Assembly (NCBI GenBank): GCA_019022495.1
Contig: JAFEKR010000015.1
Location: 868,001-932,000 of the forward strand
Reading direction: 5' to 3'
DNA: 64,000 nucleotides
Origin: Epichloe hybrida
Taxonomy: Eukaryota; Ascomycota; Sordariomycetes; Hypocreales; Clavicipitaceae
Part shown: positions 49,601 to 62,364 of the stretch, in pieces
Layout: each line of letters begins with the position of its first letter
How positions within the stretch are numbered: position 1 is the first letter of the stretch
The notes under the pieces: generated by a model
What the model was told of the DNA's origin: nothing
Seen by the model: only the letters and a program-made list of their open reading frames with translations
Databases searched by the model: none
Translations under genes and position numbers: made by a program

Positions 49601-52025
49601 CTTAACTTCGTGACTAGCTTAGTAAAGGATCTTTGCGAGTTATTAAACGGAAGGATAACTAAGTTAATGATGTAATTAATAGATATCTCCTTCTGAAAGG
49701 TAGAAGGCAACTGTTTCCTTCGCTTCTAGTAACTACTAAGGATGTCCCTATCGTCGCATAATAGGTATAGTCTTATTACCTTAGATGAGTATGTTAGCAA
49801 GGTTATTAATCTTGACTTGCATCTTATCCATATTAGTAATTAAGAAGAGAAAGGGGGTAGCTATGTTAAGGACATAGAATTTAAGCTCTCCGAGTTCTAT
49901 AGGCATATAAAGGATTCCTCTTATAACTACTAATCTAGCGCTAAATATAATAATTTAGGGTTTGTAGGGGGTTACCTTTAATAAAGATATTAATCTTAAC
50001 AGAGCCTTTACTTATGCCTCTCCTATAGTTAACTTTCCTACGGCGCTAGTGTTAGGTATAATCCCTCTAAAGACCTCTTTAGAATAGCATTCTTTAGAGA
50101 TATAGTAAATCAAGCCTTTATTACACTCTTATGGCTTGTAAAGCTCCTGCCTAAGGAATACGTGTTAGAAGGCTTGATTGTTTAGGGTCATAAGGATATT
50201 AACGTTAGTAGCGTTATGGTTAGTTTGTAATCCGGAGTAGAAGAATTATGTGATACTTAGGTGTGCTATTAATAGTAGCTCCTCCACATTGTTATTATTA
50301 TCTTCGGCTTCCATGTAGGCTAAAAGATATAATTCCTAATTCTAACCCAAGCCTTTATTAGGCTTATTATTATCCTGCCCTTTATAGGAGGCAAGGAATG
50401 CTTAGAATCTCTTCTTTAAAGGGGGTGTATAATGTGTTTTGCTAGCCCACTAGCGGTCCTTTTCCTTTTAATATTCTTTAGCGGAGTGATTAGAAGACTA
50501 GCAGCCGCTCTTACTACATATAAAGCAGCGCTTAGTGCTTAGCCTAGGGCTTTACCTATGATAGCTTTCTCTACTGCGGGGGGATAATTACTATCTGTAC
50601 TAATGATTAGTGAATATAGCTTCTAGAGGGTCTCCTTATTAGTACTAAAGGTATTAGGAGGACTTCTTATTTGATTCCATAATAGTGATTACCTTACGGA
50701 GGTCTCTAGTAAGACTCTTAAAGCCTGCGGAGTGTATGTATTCTACTATCTAATATTTAGGCACACTAGCTATAGTGTTTAAGGCCTGCTTATAGAGTTT
50801 AGTATTTACTGTTTTAGTAGGGTATAGGCCTCTGTGGATTTTCTTAAGGGTTAATAATATAATCTTAAGGCACTTGAGCTTGCTTTTATTAGGGTTTCTC
50901 TTAATTATGCTCTTTAGCGTTGTGCTACTCTATTTATAGCAATAGAATTACTAGTTACTTTCTGTCTTAAAGCGTTAACAGACGTAAGCAATTATCTCTT
51001 TATAGGAATAGTTATTCCTAAAGAGGTAATTAAGGTAGTATTGCTTAGTATTACCTATTAATATAATAGGGAAAGCCTTCTAATAATGCGTTTAAGGAAG
51101 GTTAATTCTATTACACTTGTTTTTAAAGAGCGTGATCTTTAGCGTTAAGAAGTTATATAGCTTTTTACTATAGTGGTTACTATCCTTGTATATCTTTGTA
51201 AGCTCTAAGATTTTCTTTGTGATCTAATCTTTAGAGGGGAATTGCTATAAAGGCATAATTTGTTATGAATAATAGTCTACTAGTTGTTCTTAATAACGAT
51301 TGTCCGGATGGAGCTGTTAATATAATGGGGATTATTACAGGGGTTCTTGTGAGGGTTTAAGTAATCTCTAGGGTTAGGGAAGGTTAATTTCTGGGGTAGG
51401 TTATTAGGGCTATTGATGTTAAGGCTCTAGGGGTTTAGAAGATTGTGGTTATTCTTGTGATCTTTCCTGTGACTAAAGGGGTATTAAGGTTTAATAAAGC
51501 ACTTCCTTAAGTAATGCTAGGATTAAATATCCTAGGCCTTGCCTAATAAGGACGCTGTAATCTTATAAAGAATTATGTAATTCTCTAATAATATCCTTGG
51601 ATGCCCTTTTGAAGGTGTCTTTGGACTAGCCTTTAAAGTCTTCTTAGAATGATTCCTATAGGTTATTATCTCTCTATCCTTAATGTTCACTAAGGTTAAT
51701 AAATCTTGCAATCTAGTTATTAAGCTTAAGCTACGTAGTAGTCTCTGGATCTAGCTTAATAGATTCTTTCTAGTTATATAAGAATTCGTGAGTGAGCTAT
51801 TAAAGGCATAGGGGTAATTTATGCCTTTAAGGTCTCTTAGGGGTGATAATTAGAGCCTTACTATTACTAGTAGCCCTTCCTCTTATGGAAGGTCTAGATT
51901 GCTCTGCTATTTTTAACTATAAAAGGAACGTTACTAATTTGTTGTTTTTGCTACTAATTAAGCTCCTGTGTTTGCCTATTACCGTTACGAGGTTCTTCTT
52001 TTGTATTTTAGGAGCGTTGTCGCTC
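46670..52025 (-). pseudogene. B4 Gag-Pol polyprotein, partly open
   Basis: Minus-strand copia polyprotein. Gag begins near 52025 and the zinc-knuckle region is near 50490-50560. The protease box near 50050 reads NTSA. The RT N-terminal part is still open for 60 codons at 47966-48148, with the copia-like string KSRLVIQGHNNKGKEFILTQ. The RT catalytic box is TNN at 47612-47620; here the preceding Gln is an intact CAA. RNase H is around 46690-47110. Plus-strand frames at 47037, 48522, 49469 and 51843 are antisense shadows. Ends are approximate. Confidence 0.88.
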
Positions 52026-52449
52026 TAATGAAATCAGAAGATTATGAAAACAGGAAAAACAGAAGAATAAGCAGTAGAAGCAGCAAAAGCAGCGATAAGA
52101 ACAAAGTAATAAGAACAAATCACTAGAGATAAAGAAAGCAATAGAAGTTCTAAAAGTAACTAGAAAATGATAGGAAAAGTAACAAGGGAATAATAGGAAT
52201 TACCACTTCCTGTTTTTTATGAAAAGGAAGGAAGGAGGTAATCTCTCTCTCTTGCTAACAAGCACAGGGCGAACAGCACTAATAATAAAGGGGGCAAAAA
52301 ACAAGCTATAGATACTTATACGAACAGATTAAAGGTCTGTCGGATGAAGGGAATATTTATTAAGAAGTTATAGATGTGTTAGCTAGCTTAGCTAAGGTTG
52401 TTTAACGTCAGGTTTGAAATAAATGCCTTACGGCGATAGATTTGGTTAG

Positions 52450-52734
52450 TTAGTTAGTTTTCTTGTGATAGACAATAAAATTAACAATTAATAACAATAT
52501 CCCGGATAGATATAACGAAGTTATATCCCTAAGCCTAAGGGTTAATAGATTAATTCCTTGGAAGCCTAATAAGCCCGCAACTAGGATTCTAGTCTCTTCC
52601 TTTAGCACACTTATGCAATCATGCCTCTCTACCATAATGACCGTTACGGCATAACAAGGGGTAGTGGCAGTGGCATTTGTAAAAATATCTCTTCTTGTAA
52701 TACCTAGCTTATCTATGGTTGTGAAGTTAACCAC
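52450..52734 (-). CDS. small hydrophobic leader ORF of family B (doubtful)
   Basis: 94 codons starting at GTG inside the primer-site region, just after the 5' LTR and before gag. There is no ATG upstream in frame; the first ATG gives about 62 codons. The C-terminal third is hydrophobic (SLYLSGILLLIVNFIV), compatible with one membrane segment. B1 and B2 carry broken homologues at the same place. It could be a real leader peptide, a former fused gag start, or chance. Confidence 0.3.
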   Translation of the reverse strand: MVNFTTIDKLGITRRDIFTNATATTPCYAVTVIMVERHDCISVLKEETRILVAGLLGFQGINLLTLRLRDITSLYLSGILLLIVNFIVYHKKTN

Positions 52735-52741
52735 TGATCAG

Positions 52742-52995
52742 TGTTAGATGCACTAAGGTCCTGCGCAGGTAATAAATCCCGTATAAATTCGAAGTCGATG
52801 ATAGATAGTTAGCTAGGAAAGAGGGAGAAGAGAGGGAAAGTCTAGATGCTAGAAAAGTGGGCGAAATCCGTATGTGGGGCACAAAAGGGGGTGGCGAATT
52901 GATGCAGCCAATCATATCGCGTGCATCGCGCCGGACCTACAATTGGTCCGGTCTTTGGCCACGATTGAACCGATGAAGATCCGAAGGAATCAACA
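52742..52995 (-). repeat. B4 5' LTR
   Basis: 254-bp partner of 46218-46471, differing by few C/T and G/A changes. CACTGATCAGTG straddles its inner border. Confidence 0.94.
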
Positions 52996-53000
52996 ATAAT

Positions 53001-55020
53001 TATTTAATATAAATATTATTATAACTTTAGCCTTTTTACCTTAATCTTATAAGTAGCTTTACAATATTAAAAACTCTTAGCTAATTATATACTTTCTTAT
53101 AGTATTATTTAAGCTATTTAGAAAAATTACTATTCTTAAGTATATAAGAATTTAGTTAAGTAATTTTACTTTTACTTTTATTTAAAGTTTTAGAAAAGAT
53201 TAAAAAAACTAATTACTTTTTTACCTTAAATTTAGTAATATTCTAATAGCTTCTAAGTACTTTATATTTTTATTTATTACTTTAGTATTTAGCTAGGATA
53301 TAAATTTATTCTAAGTATAAGCTAAGTAATTAACTAACTTATTTATTATTATATAATATACTTACTATTACTTTATATTATTAGCTCAGTAGCTACTAGT
53401 ATATATTACCTTAGTTTTATTATTTTAAAAGATTCTTAAGTCTAGCTAAAATAATATATTTAAATTTACTAAGTATACTTATAAATTCTTATAAGTATTA
53501 CCTTTATATATAAGTATTTTATACTATATTTTAATTAAGCTTTATAAATATATATTTACTATAAACTTAGTATTAAGTAAGAAATCTAGGAATAAAGGAA
53601 TTCTTTATATATTTATCTAAGGGATAATTATAAATTCTTTACTTAATTTAGCTAATTATAAGTTTACTTTTATTTTCTTAAGCTATACTTCTATATTTAA
53701 AATTTCCTTTTTTATATAAGTATTTTATAACTTAGCTTATATAACCTTATATTACCTTTATAGCTTATTTAAATTATTATTATTACTAGATTTAGTATTA
53801 CTATATTAGTTAAGTAGTATTTACTATATTTTCCTATATTCTATAGTTAGGGTATTTTAGTTATTACCTAAGTACTATAAAGTTAAGGCTTTTTTACTAG
53901 GTAATATAAGTATATTTTAAGTACATATTTTATAGCTCCTTTATATTTAAATTTAGCTAATAGCTTATTTTTCTTAAAGAGTTTAAGAGTTTAACTTATT
54001 ATAACTATAGTAAAAGAAATATAAATAAATTAAAAGCTAAGGTTCTTAGTTATAGCTAAAGAGCTATTACTTAAAGGTAAGTATATAAAAGTCTTAAACT
54101 TTAATCTCTTATATTCTTTATAGGTAGTTTTTATTTAAATACCTTACTATATATATATAGCTATCTAGTAGCTACTTAGTTATTTATATAACCTAAGGCT
54201 TATCTAAGGGCTTTATTATATAACTATCCTATCTATAGCTCCCTAGCCTCTATACTCCTAACACTTAAATAAGAATATTCTAGTAAAATAAAAAGGCTAT
54301 ATATAACTAATATAGGAGCTATTAGAAAGTATAATATATATAAAGGCACTTAACTAATTTAAATTATTGATTTTTAATTTTTTTTTAGGGTTATTAGCTA
54401 TAGCTAATGCATCTAATTTTCAAGAAACTAAAGAAATTACTAGCAATACCTAGCTAGTACCATATATAACAACCAAATTTAATAATTACTATAGTGTTAG
54501 GTAAAATATAAAAGGAATAAGCTTTAAGCTATAAACTTAAGGACTAAAAAGTTAATATAAAATTTATAATAAACTTTATAGCTATAATTATATAAGGGTT
54601 ATAATTTATAAGTATAGTTAAAGTTAAATCCATTTAAGTTTTACTTATAGTATAAATTAATATAAATCCCCCTTCCTTTATAACTATGTTTATTCTATCT
54701 CTCTATATCTCTTCTATCTTATAACTTATCCTTTAAAGCTTTAAGGTAAACTAAAAAAAAACATAACTTATCTTTACTTAACTCCACTTTAATTCAAAAC
54801 TAATAAACACACTACACCTAAATCTATAGGTAAGTTAAGGGCTACTAATTAACTAATTAATAACTAACTAATTAGAAAATAGTATAGCTAAGGGTAACTA
54901 TAAGCTAAGGGCTATAACTACTAGGCTATAAAACCTAATAGCTATCTAAAAATCTAAGGAAATTCTAGATAAAAAGGAAATTTAAAAAACTAAAGAAAAT
55001 ATTAAGGAATTTAGGAAAAG
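53001..55020. other. very AT-rich region E, no gene recognised
   Basis: Ancient-looking sequence; A+T is higher than in the copia copies. Only short frame fragments are visible. It is probably an old element mutated beyond recognition. Confidence 0.55.
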
Positions 55021-56110
55021 TAAGAAGAAGAAAGGAAATAAAAAGCTAGAGAAGAAGGCTAGATATTTGGAAAAGGTGTTAAAAAATGGAGATCTATAAT
55101 TTAAGTAGTTTTACCTCGTGCCTAGGAGGGACTAATTTAAATTATAATAAGGGGATATATAGATAAATAATAGCCTTAAAAGAGTATATTTTAATTTAGC
55201 TATAAAAGTTTAAGGTGCCTAGTTTAGTTCTAGTATATATATAATCTAGCGCTAAGTTTTTACTATAGTATAAAGTAATTAGAATAGGGGGGGGGTATTA
55301 TTAGGGTTATTAAGATATTAGTAAGTCTTAGTAATAACATAAGCTAGCTTTATAATAGTTTTAGCTATTTATTAGACTTAGGTATTACTTACCTCCTAGG
55401 TAAAGATAAACTAGGCTAAGTTATTATTTATAGTTCTTATACTAAAAAGAATTTAGTAGCTAGGTTATTATAGCCTTAGTAAGTAAGTATTATCTAGGGA
55501 AGTATAAGTTACTATACCTTAAAAATACCTTGGGTATAAGCTATACTTATAAGAAAGGAAGCTAAGGGCTAGGCCTTAGCTAGGTTAATTTAGGTAATAG
55601 TAAGTATACTATTAAAATATTTATAATAGTAAATAAAAAATTTATAAGAGTAGTATATTACCTCTTACTATTAGTAAACTATAGTATAGCTAAAGTCTTA
55701 ATAGCTTTACTTATAGCTAAAAGGGTCTTAAGGTATTTCAAGATATAATAAAGTTTTAGGTTAGTACTATATAAATACTTCTCCTAGAGGTATATATAAT
55801 AGCTAGCTTAGTAAGAAGTATAAGCTTAGTTTAGCCCTAAAGTATACTTATATATACCTTTATTCTAAAGGTTATTTATATAAGAATTATATAGAAAATT
55901 ATCTTTCTTACTATTAAAGAAAGCCTTATTATTAGAGTTTCCTTTTAAAATATACTTACTAAGGTAAGTATTCTTAGGTAAGGTAAGAGAAAGTAAAAAA
56001 AAGAAAGAGAGTATACTAGTAGTAATTAAGCCTAAGGGGGAGATAATAATACTTATAATAAAAGGTAAACTAGATATAAGAAAAGGGCTTTAAGATTATA
56101 AGTTAATAAA
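55020..56110 (+). pseudogene. decayed ORF of unidentified protein in region E
   Basis: A plus-strand frame readable for over 300 codons if TAA/TAG are taken as former Gln, beginning with a Lys-rich stretch (near 55025) and passing through FYLVPRRD (near 55108), SLKRVYFNLAIKVQG (near 55170) and a Lys-rich block near 56000. TGA is absent in the first several hundred bases. I recognise no domain and no copia motif. Confidence 0.4.
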
Positions 56111-57237
56111 TAAATAAAGGTAAAAATAGTATAAAAAGAAGGAATTATAATAATATAAAGGTAAAAAGATATAAAATTAAAGAAAAGGAAATAAGTTATT
56201 TATATTTCTAGGATAAATAAGTTAAGCTTTAATTAAAGTATAGGTTATTTATATTTATAAATAATAGCTAGGAGTAAGTAAGGTTAGTATATTATATAGT
56301 AAGGGGTTAGATAGTTACTAATAAAGAGGTTATTTAAAGTAAAGTTTAATTTTAGTAAGTAATAAAGAGAATATAAGATTAAGATAAAGTTAAAAGGCTA
56401 GATAAGGGAAGGAGATAGCTAGTAATAAGGAATTATAAAAAAAGTAGCTAATGTTTTTAAGAATAAAGCTAAAGTAAAGTAAGTTAGTCTTACACTAAAT
56501 TTTTTTAGATTTATATAGTACTTTGATATATTTTTTAGGGGAGGCTTTATAATAAGGGTTTATAGTTAATATATACTTACCTTATAGTAAAAGAAAGAAA
56601 ATAGAGGTAAGTAAGAGAGTATATTATAAACTTAAGCTATAAGCTTAGGTTAAGTCTAGCTTTAGGAAGTGTTTATACTTTATATAGCTAGCTTAGGGCT
56701 TTATATATACTATATATAGACTACGCATAAGGAACTATATATCTAGATGCTATATAACTACTAGTGTAATTCCTTTTTATTTTTATAAGAATAATATTCT
56801 TATTTTAAACGCTTATATGTAGTAGCCATAAGGCTAGTTCATAATATAGTTAAGATTATTAAGCTATATCTTATACTTTTATAGGTTTATAAGGTATTAA
56901 AGTTTTATAATATTTTAAACCTTAACTTCTTAGTTACTAAGACTTAAGAATATACTAGCCTTTTAGCCTTTTTTATATATTTTTTTTCTTTATAAAGTTA
57001 TATTAAATTAGTAAGTTTTTATTCTTATTTCTATAGTTTCTTAATTTACTTAAGATATATAATTTACTCTCTAACTACTACCTCTTCTATTACTATAGTA
57101 AAGGGTAAAATATTAAATAAGGTTATAAAATATAGTATATCTTTAGCTATAGTATTACTATTATTTAGTAAATTCTAAGTAGTATATAATATTATTTTAG
57201 GAAATTAGGTTATTTTTGTCCTTATATTACCCTTAGG
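56111..57237. other. AT-rich remainder of region E
   Basis: Continuation of the decayed region with broken frames up to the F2 terminus. I see no RNA gene or defined repeat. Confidence 0.5.
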
Positions 57238-57345
57238 CAGAGCATTGCAATACAATACAATACATTACACAATATAATACATCCAAAATTTTACAATATA
57301 ATACAATACATGTATTATTTGTATTGTTTTGTATTTTTTTTTCTT
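57238..57345. repeat. F2 terminal CAATA/TGTAT pentamer array, starting CAGAGC
   Basis: CAGAGCATTG, then CAATA pentamers, a linker ACATCCAAAATTTTACA, more pentamers, and a turn (ACATGTATTATTTGTATTG) into the inverse orientation. Same plan as in F1 and F3 but with a different pentamer. Confidence 0.75.
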
Positions 57346-57398
57346 TTTTTGAGTTTAAAGTAAATTCCTTAATTATAAGGTATATATAGTTAATATAA
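57346..57398. other. AT-rich link inside F2
   Basis: T-rich then AT-rich link between the pentamer array and the 10-bp minisatellite. No gene. Confidence 0.5.
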
Positions 57399-57592
57399 TA
57401 GCTTCTAATAGCTTCTAATAGCTTCTAATAGCTTCTAATAGCTTCTAATAGCTTCTAATAGCTTTTAATAGCTTATAAATTATAATAGCTTATAATAGCT
57501 TATAATCGCTTATAATAGCTTATAATCGCTTATAATAGCTTATAATAGCTTATAATAGCTTATAGTAGCTTATAATAGCTTACAATAGCTTA
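57399..57592. repeat. 10-bp minisatellite, about 19 units
   Basis: Strict 10-bp period. First seven units are GCTTCTAATA, then one GCTTTTAATA, then GCTTATAATA units with single changes such as GCTTATAATC. The first and second blocks differ at one base, so the array grew as two homogenised blocks. Confidence 0.95.
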
Positions 57593-57772
57593 TATATATT
57601 ATTATAATATATATATTACTTTTATTACTTATATAACTTAAAATATTATTAGTGTTAAAGTTTAATTAAAAATAAATAAGTAATAAATTAATATTATACA
57701 AATATAAGTATTTATAAGTAAATTACTATAGAAAAAGCTAGACTTTTTAATTATTTAGTATTTAAAGGTTTT
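57593..57772. other. AT-rich F2 sequence up to A4
   Basis: No gene seen; ends at the A4 LTR. Confidence 0.5.
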
Positions 57773-58079
57773 TGTTGGAACAAAGGTGATATCAATCGCG
57801 CGTCGCAGCCGCAATTACCTAGCAGAAGCTCGGGCCGCGCGCGGACCCCACACGTGACCTATAACCTAGCATGTTAATTAGCTAGGAAATATAGGGATAT
57901 AAACGCGTAACCCCTTTTCCCTTTATATATTATAACTTCTAGCTTTTTACCTCTCTTTTCCTATAACTTAATTAATTATAATAACAGATAACGTAGCCTA
58001 GAATAAATAATTAATAATAATACTATTCTTTAGGCTTATAACTATATTATATTAAATTTAATACCCTAAAAATCTAACA
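57773..58079 (+). repeat. A4 5' LTR
   Basis: 307 bp from TGTTGGAACAAAGGTGATAT to AATCTAACA. Its first 100 bp are among the least mutated of any A LTR. Confidence 0.93.
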
Positions 58080-58551
58080 CTAATTAGTGGTTACCTTCAC
58101 AGATAACTACATAGTCTTTGAACACCGCAGATTAGCAAGGTTAATTAGAAGAGGTAGCTTATCTAATAATAACTCGCCCTATGTAATAGGAGAGCCACAT
58201 TTAATAATAAGTTATGCTAATGGAAAGGTATAATATAGCTCTCTTCTTACTTTAGTATTAATATCTATATCTATATAAACTCTAAAATAATAAAGAAAGG
58301 TTTAATACTAGTAGCTAAGCTATTCCCTTATCTTTCTTTATTATACATTCTATTACGCATTTAAAGTTAACTACCTTACCTTACGATCCTTTATATCTAA
58401 AATATATTATATAATTATAGTTATACCCCTTTTCTCCTTATATTATAAGATTTACCTCCCTTAATTAATTAGAATATTAGATATAGCTAGACTATCTAGG
58501 ACCTCTAGTTAATTTAGAGTTCCTAGTAAGACTAATAGCTATAATAATGCT

Positions 58552-60811
58552 ATAGAAGGCATTAAAATAGGAGATAGTAATAAATACCTTAATAAAGGAA
58601 AAACCCCTATTTACACTAACCTATACCCTTATATCTTTATAAGGCTTTAATAATATATTACAGAAGAACTACTTTAATGAATAGGAAGTTCTAAATATAA
58701 AGAGATAATAATACCTAAGGAAATAAGTCTTTATATCCTTATAAAGACTAAATAATATAAGGAGCAAGGGTTATTTAAAAGAATACTATTCTCCGAATTT
58801 AGTAATAACTTCTATAAATAGTTAAGGGATAAGTTTACAAAAGGGAGAGACCTTTTATAAAACAGACTTTAAGACTATCTTCTTTATAATAGAGTGTATA
58901 TAACTATTAGAAAAGGTACTAAAATAGTAAATAACCTTAAAGAAGTAGTAAACTAAGAAGAATTTAGATTTTAGACTCTTAAAGAAATTAAAGAGGCTAG
59001 GAAAAAGTATATAGGCTTCTAAAAGAACTTATAGAATAAAGACTTCTTCTATAATTTACTAGATAATAGTAATATTAGAACTAGGTAACCTACCCTATTA
59101 CCTTATTTATTAGTATAATTACTATTAAAAGGATTAATAAGCTAGACTCCCCTAGGAAAACTAAGTTAATTCCCTCTAGGAAGGCCTAGCTAATCTCCCC
59201 TAGGAAGGTTAATTAACCTAGAGTTAAGACTACCTAAGGATATGATTTGTAAGTATTTACGGGTAACTCCCTTACTTATACCTTTACTAAAGGTAAGTTA
59301 GTAGTATTACCCTAGTAACACTACTAATAATACCCCTAAGCAGGAGAGTTACTAATAGAGGTAACCTATGCTATCTAGGGCTAGTAATGCCCCTATTAGC
59401 ATAGCTTAAAGAGCTATAATTTCTCTTTCCTAATATAAGGAAGAGAAGGATTAGAGGGAATAATAAGCCCTAAGGGTACTACTTATAAAGCTACTCTCTT
59501 ACTTCCTAAAGACCTTACTACCCCTTTTATAAATATAAAGGAAAACACCTAGAGGACCCCTATAGACCTAGAGACCTTTACTAAAGTAAATTATTAACCT
59601 ATCTAAGGTATACCCTAAAGAATAACTCTATAGCGCTAATAACTATAATATCCTTAAATTAAAGCTTTAAATATTCTATAGAAAGCGTAAGTTACTTAAT
59701 ATCTAGCCTAAATAAGCTAGTTATACTTTTAAGGTTATACTTAAAGGTAAAGCACTATAATACTATATAAACTACCTCTCTAAACCTAGATAACTATAAG
59801 ATCTCCCTATGCTTATTAGCTATATAAGAGAATAATTTAAAACTAAGGATATATAGTAAAGATATTTACTAGAGTAGAATAACACTTCCCTATAAGAAAT
59901 AATAAATAATAACCTAAGTAAGTTAATAATTAAATACTTTAATAAACTTATAGAAAGACTAGCTATCTTATAATAAGTAATACCTAAAGTAAGCTAAACT
60001 AAAAGAGCACTCTAGAATTAACTTATTAGAGCCTATTATAGTATTCTAGAGTGTAAAGGAGTAATTATAGATTTACTAGATAGACTATAAGAGTTTTATA
60101 AATAGATTAGAATAACCCTTTATCTTATTAAGGAAGAGAAGAAGAACTATTAATAGTTCCTAAATAAAGCTATAACCCTAGAGTAATTCTAGACTAACTA
60201 AAGATATAATAGGAAGGGAAAATAGACCTAATACCCCTTAAAACTATAAGGAAGAGAAGGTACTCCTTACATAAAGAAGTGCTACATATATAGTAAGGAA
60301 GGATACTAGTTATCTAAGCACCCTAAAGAGGACTATAAGAAAGCATTTTAACGCTTTAAGAACCACTACCTTATAAATCTAACTAATAACTTATATTATT
60401 TATTCCTTACTTAGTATAAGGGAGAACATAAGTCCTAACCCCTTATTAATAATAAAATCACTTAGTATATAAAAAGTATTAGATTTAATAATAGCCCTAA
60501 TAATATAGACAGGCTAGTACCTATAAGCTTCTTTACATATAAAACCTATATTAATAGCAAGAAAACGGTTTAATTCCTAATAAGGCAAGTAGCATATCAT
60601 AGCCTAAGTAAAGAAAACCCCTTTTAGCAGGAACTTATAAATAAAGCCCTAGTAACGTTTATATTAGAAGATTGCTATTCCTATGCGACATTCCAAGGGA
60701 TTATGCCTAATACAGGAGCCGCAAAGTTCTTTACAGCAAGGCACCCTTAATTTCTAGCTTTATAACGTTAGATACTTACATTATAGCTTAATGAATTAAT
60801 AAAGAAGAAGG
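58552..60811 (+). pseudogene. A4 Gag and protease, RIP-inactivated and truncated
   Basis: Former start at 58552 (ATA). Zinc-knuckle remnant near 60280-60345 (KCYIYSKEGY). The protease box near 60708 reads PNTGA, catalytic Asp changed to Asn. The frame ends at the D insertion. Confidence 0.85.
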
Positions 60812-60939
60812 TGTTAAAAATAAGACTTATTTTTAGCCCTTTTTCTAGTTAAAGAACCTTCTTATTACTAGCTTGCTTTGCAAGTCTGACAGCTGCACTG
60901 CAGCTGTCAACGGTCGCGAGGGCAGCTATCAATGGCTGC
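60812..60939 (+). mobile_element. D fragment, left 128 bp
   Basis: Nearly identical to 38259-38385 of D, including TGTTAAAAATAAGACTT and the 23-bp palindrome. Its left border is exactly the D terminus, confirming 38259 as a real end. It breaks off at the F3 CAGAGC. Confidence 0.88.
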
Positions 60940-61077
60940 CAGAGCTTTGCATGTAGTGTAGTATTTGTAGTTTTTGGCTTTCGATGTAGTATGTAGTGTA
61001 GTAGTTTGTAGTGTAGTGTAGTATGTAGTGTAGTGTAGTAAATACTACACTACACTACAAATACTACAAATGTAGTC
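60940..61077. repeat. F3 terminal TGTAG/CTACA pentamer array, starting CAGAGC
   Basis: CAGAGCTTTGCATG, then TGTAG pentamers with a linker (TTTTTGGCTTTCGATG), then a turn near 61040 (GTAGTAAATACTACAC) into CTACA pentamers. The plan is the same as in F1 and F2. Confidence 0.75.
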
Positions 61078-61740
61078 TTAGTAAAAAAAAAGTGGGTACT
61101 TTTATTATCTTATAATATTCCTTAGATTTTTCTTAATTAGCTTAATATTAGCCTTTCTTTTTATTATAATTTAGTTATTTAGTTATAAATTTTTAAAGTT
61201 TAGGCTTATTTAAACTATTAAGCTAATAATAGGTATAGGGTTACTAAAGATAAACTATTTTAGTATTTATATACAGCCTAAATTTTTTAGTAAATTTGAA
61301 AAGGTCTTTATACTTTTATAGCTTTTTTCTTAGATTTCCTATTTAATTTTAGTATATTTTTTATCTTTTAATCTAAGATTTACCCTAAAGAAATTATTTA
61401 TTATTCTATAAAAATAAGATGTTAAATATAATAATAATATATTTAGATTAATAATACTTTTATTATAAAGATAATATTTTATTATATTTAGTAAGAGGTT
61501 CTTTAGTAATATAACTATTTTCTTTAAATTAAAACTAATTATATTAAGTTTTTAGGTTTTTAAGGTAAAAGAAAATTAAAAAACTGTAAAAAAGCTATAA
61601 TAATAAAGCTATAATATTTTTTAGGATATTAAAATATAAAATAAATTAATTTCTGTTAATTATTTAATATATAAAGAAATAAGCTTTAAAACTAGGTTTA
61701 ATTATTAATACTATTCTTAGCTTACTTTCTTAGTTAAATA
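61078..61740. other. AT-rich spacer of F3
   Basis: About 660 bp of AT-rich DNA without a recognised gene. The first part resembles the reverse complement of 35500-35665 in F1. Confidence 0.6.
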
Positions 61741-62364
61741 GTTTTTTTTAAAAGTAAGTCTAAAGTAAGTTTAAAGTGGGTCTAAAGTAAGGTTATTTAG
61801 TTATATCTCTTACTTAGTTATAGCTTTTATAGTTTTTTATAATCTAGTCTTATAAAAAGAAGGGATTTATAAAAGTGGATCCAAAGTGGGTCTATTTAAT
61901 TATACCTCTTACTTAACTTTATAACTTTTATAGTTTTTTATAATATAGTCTTAGAAAAGAAGGGATTTATAAAAGTGGGTCCAAAGTGGGTCTATTTAAT
62001 TATACCTCTTACTTAATTTTATAACTTTTATAGTTTTTTATAATATAGTCTTAGAAAAGAAGGGATTTATAAAAGTGGGTCCAAAGTGGGTCTATTTAAT
62101 TATATCTCTTACTTAATTTTATTACTTTTATAGTTTTTATAACATAGTCTTAGAAAAGAAGGGATTTATAAAAGTGGATCTAAAAGTGGATCTATTTAAT
62201 TATACTTGTTACTTAGTTATAGCTTTTCTAGTTTTTATAATCTAGTTCTATAAAAGAAAATATTAATAAAAGTGGGTCTAAAGTGGGTCTTGTTAGATAT
62301 ATCTTTTATTTATTACTAGCTTTTATACTTTTTTTATAATCTAGTTAAAGAAAAAAGAGATATT
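61741..62364. repeat. ~100-bp satellite array, about six units (part of F3)
   Basis: AAAGTGGGTCTATTTAAT recurs near 61883, 61983, 62083 and 62183, with partial units on both sides. The reverse complement carries GACCCACTTTGGACCCAC, the same core as the F1 satellite. Cut at 62365 by A5. Confidence 0.9.

Larger units (their letters stand above)
46218..52995 (-). mobile_element. B4, full-length Ty1/copia element, least degraded copy
   Basis: 6,778-bp minus-strand family B element with 254-bp LTRs (46218-46471 and 52742-52995) and a perfect ATAAT duplication (46213-46217, 52996-53000). It keeps more CpG and longer open stretches than B1-B3, suggesting it is the youngest B copy. It is still inactive: RT reads TNN and many stops remain. 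Confidence 0.95.
57773..60811 (+). mobile_element. A4, 5' part of a family A copia element
   Basis: 5' LTR, leader, gag and the start of protease, then cut at 60811 by the D fragment at a point equivalent to about 31603 in A3. The remainder may lie right of the window. Confidence 0.92.
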
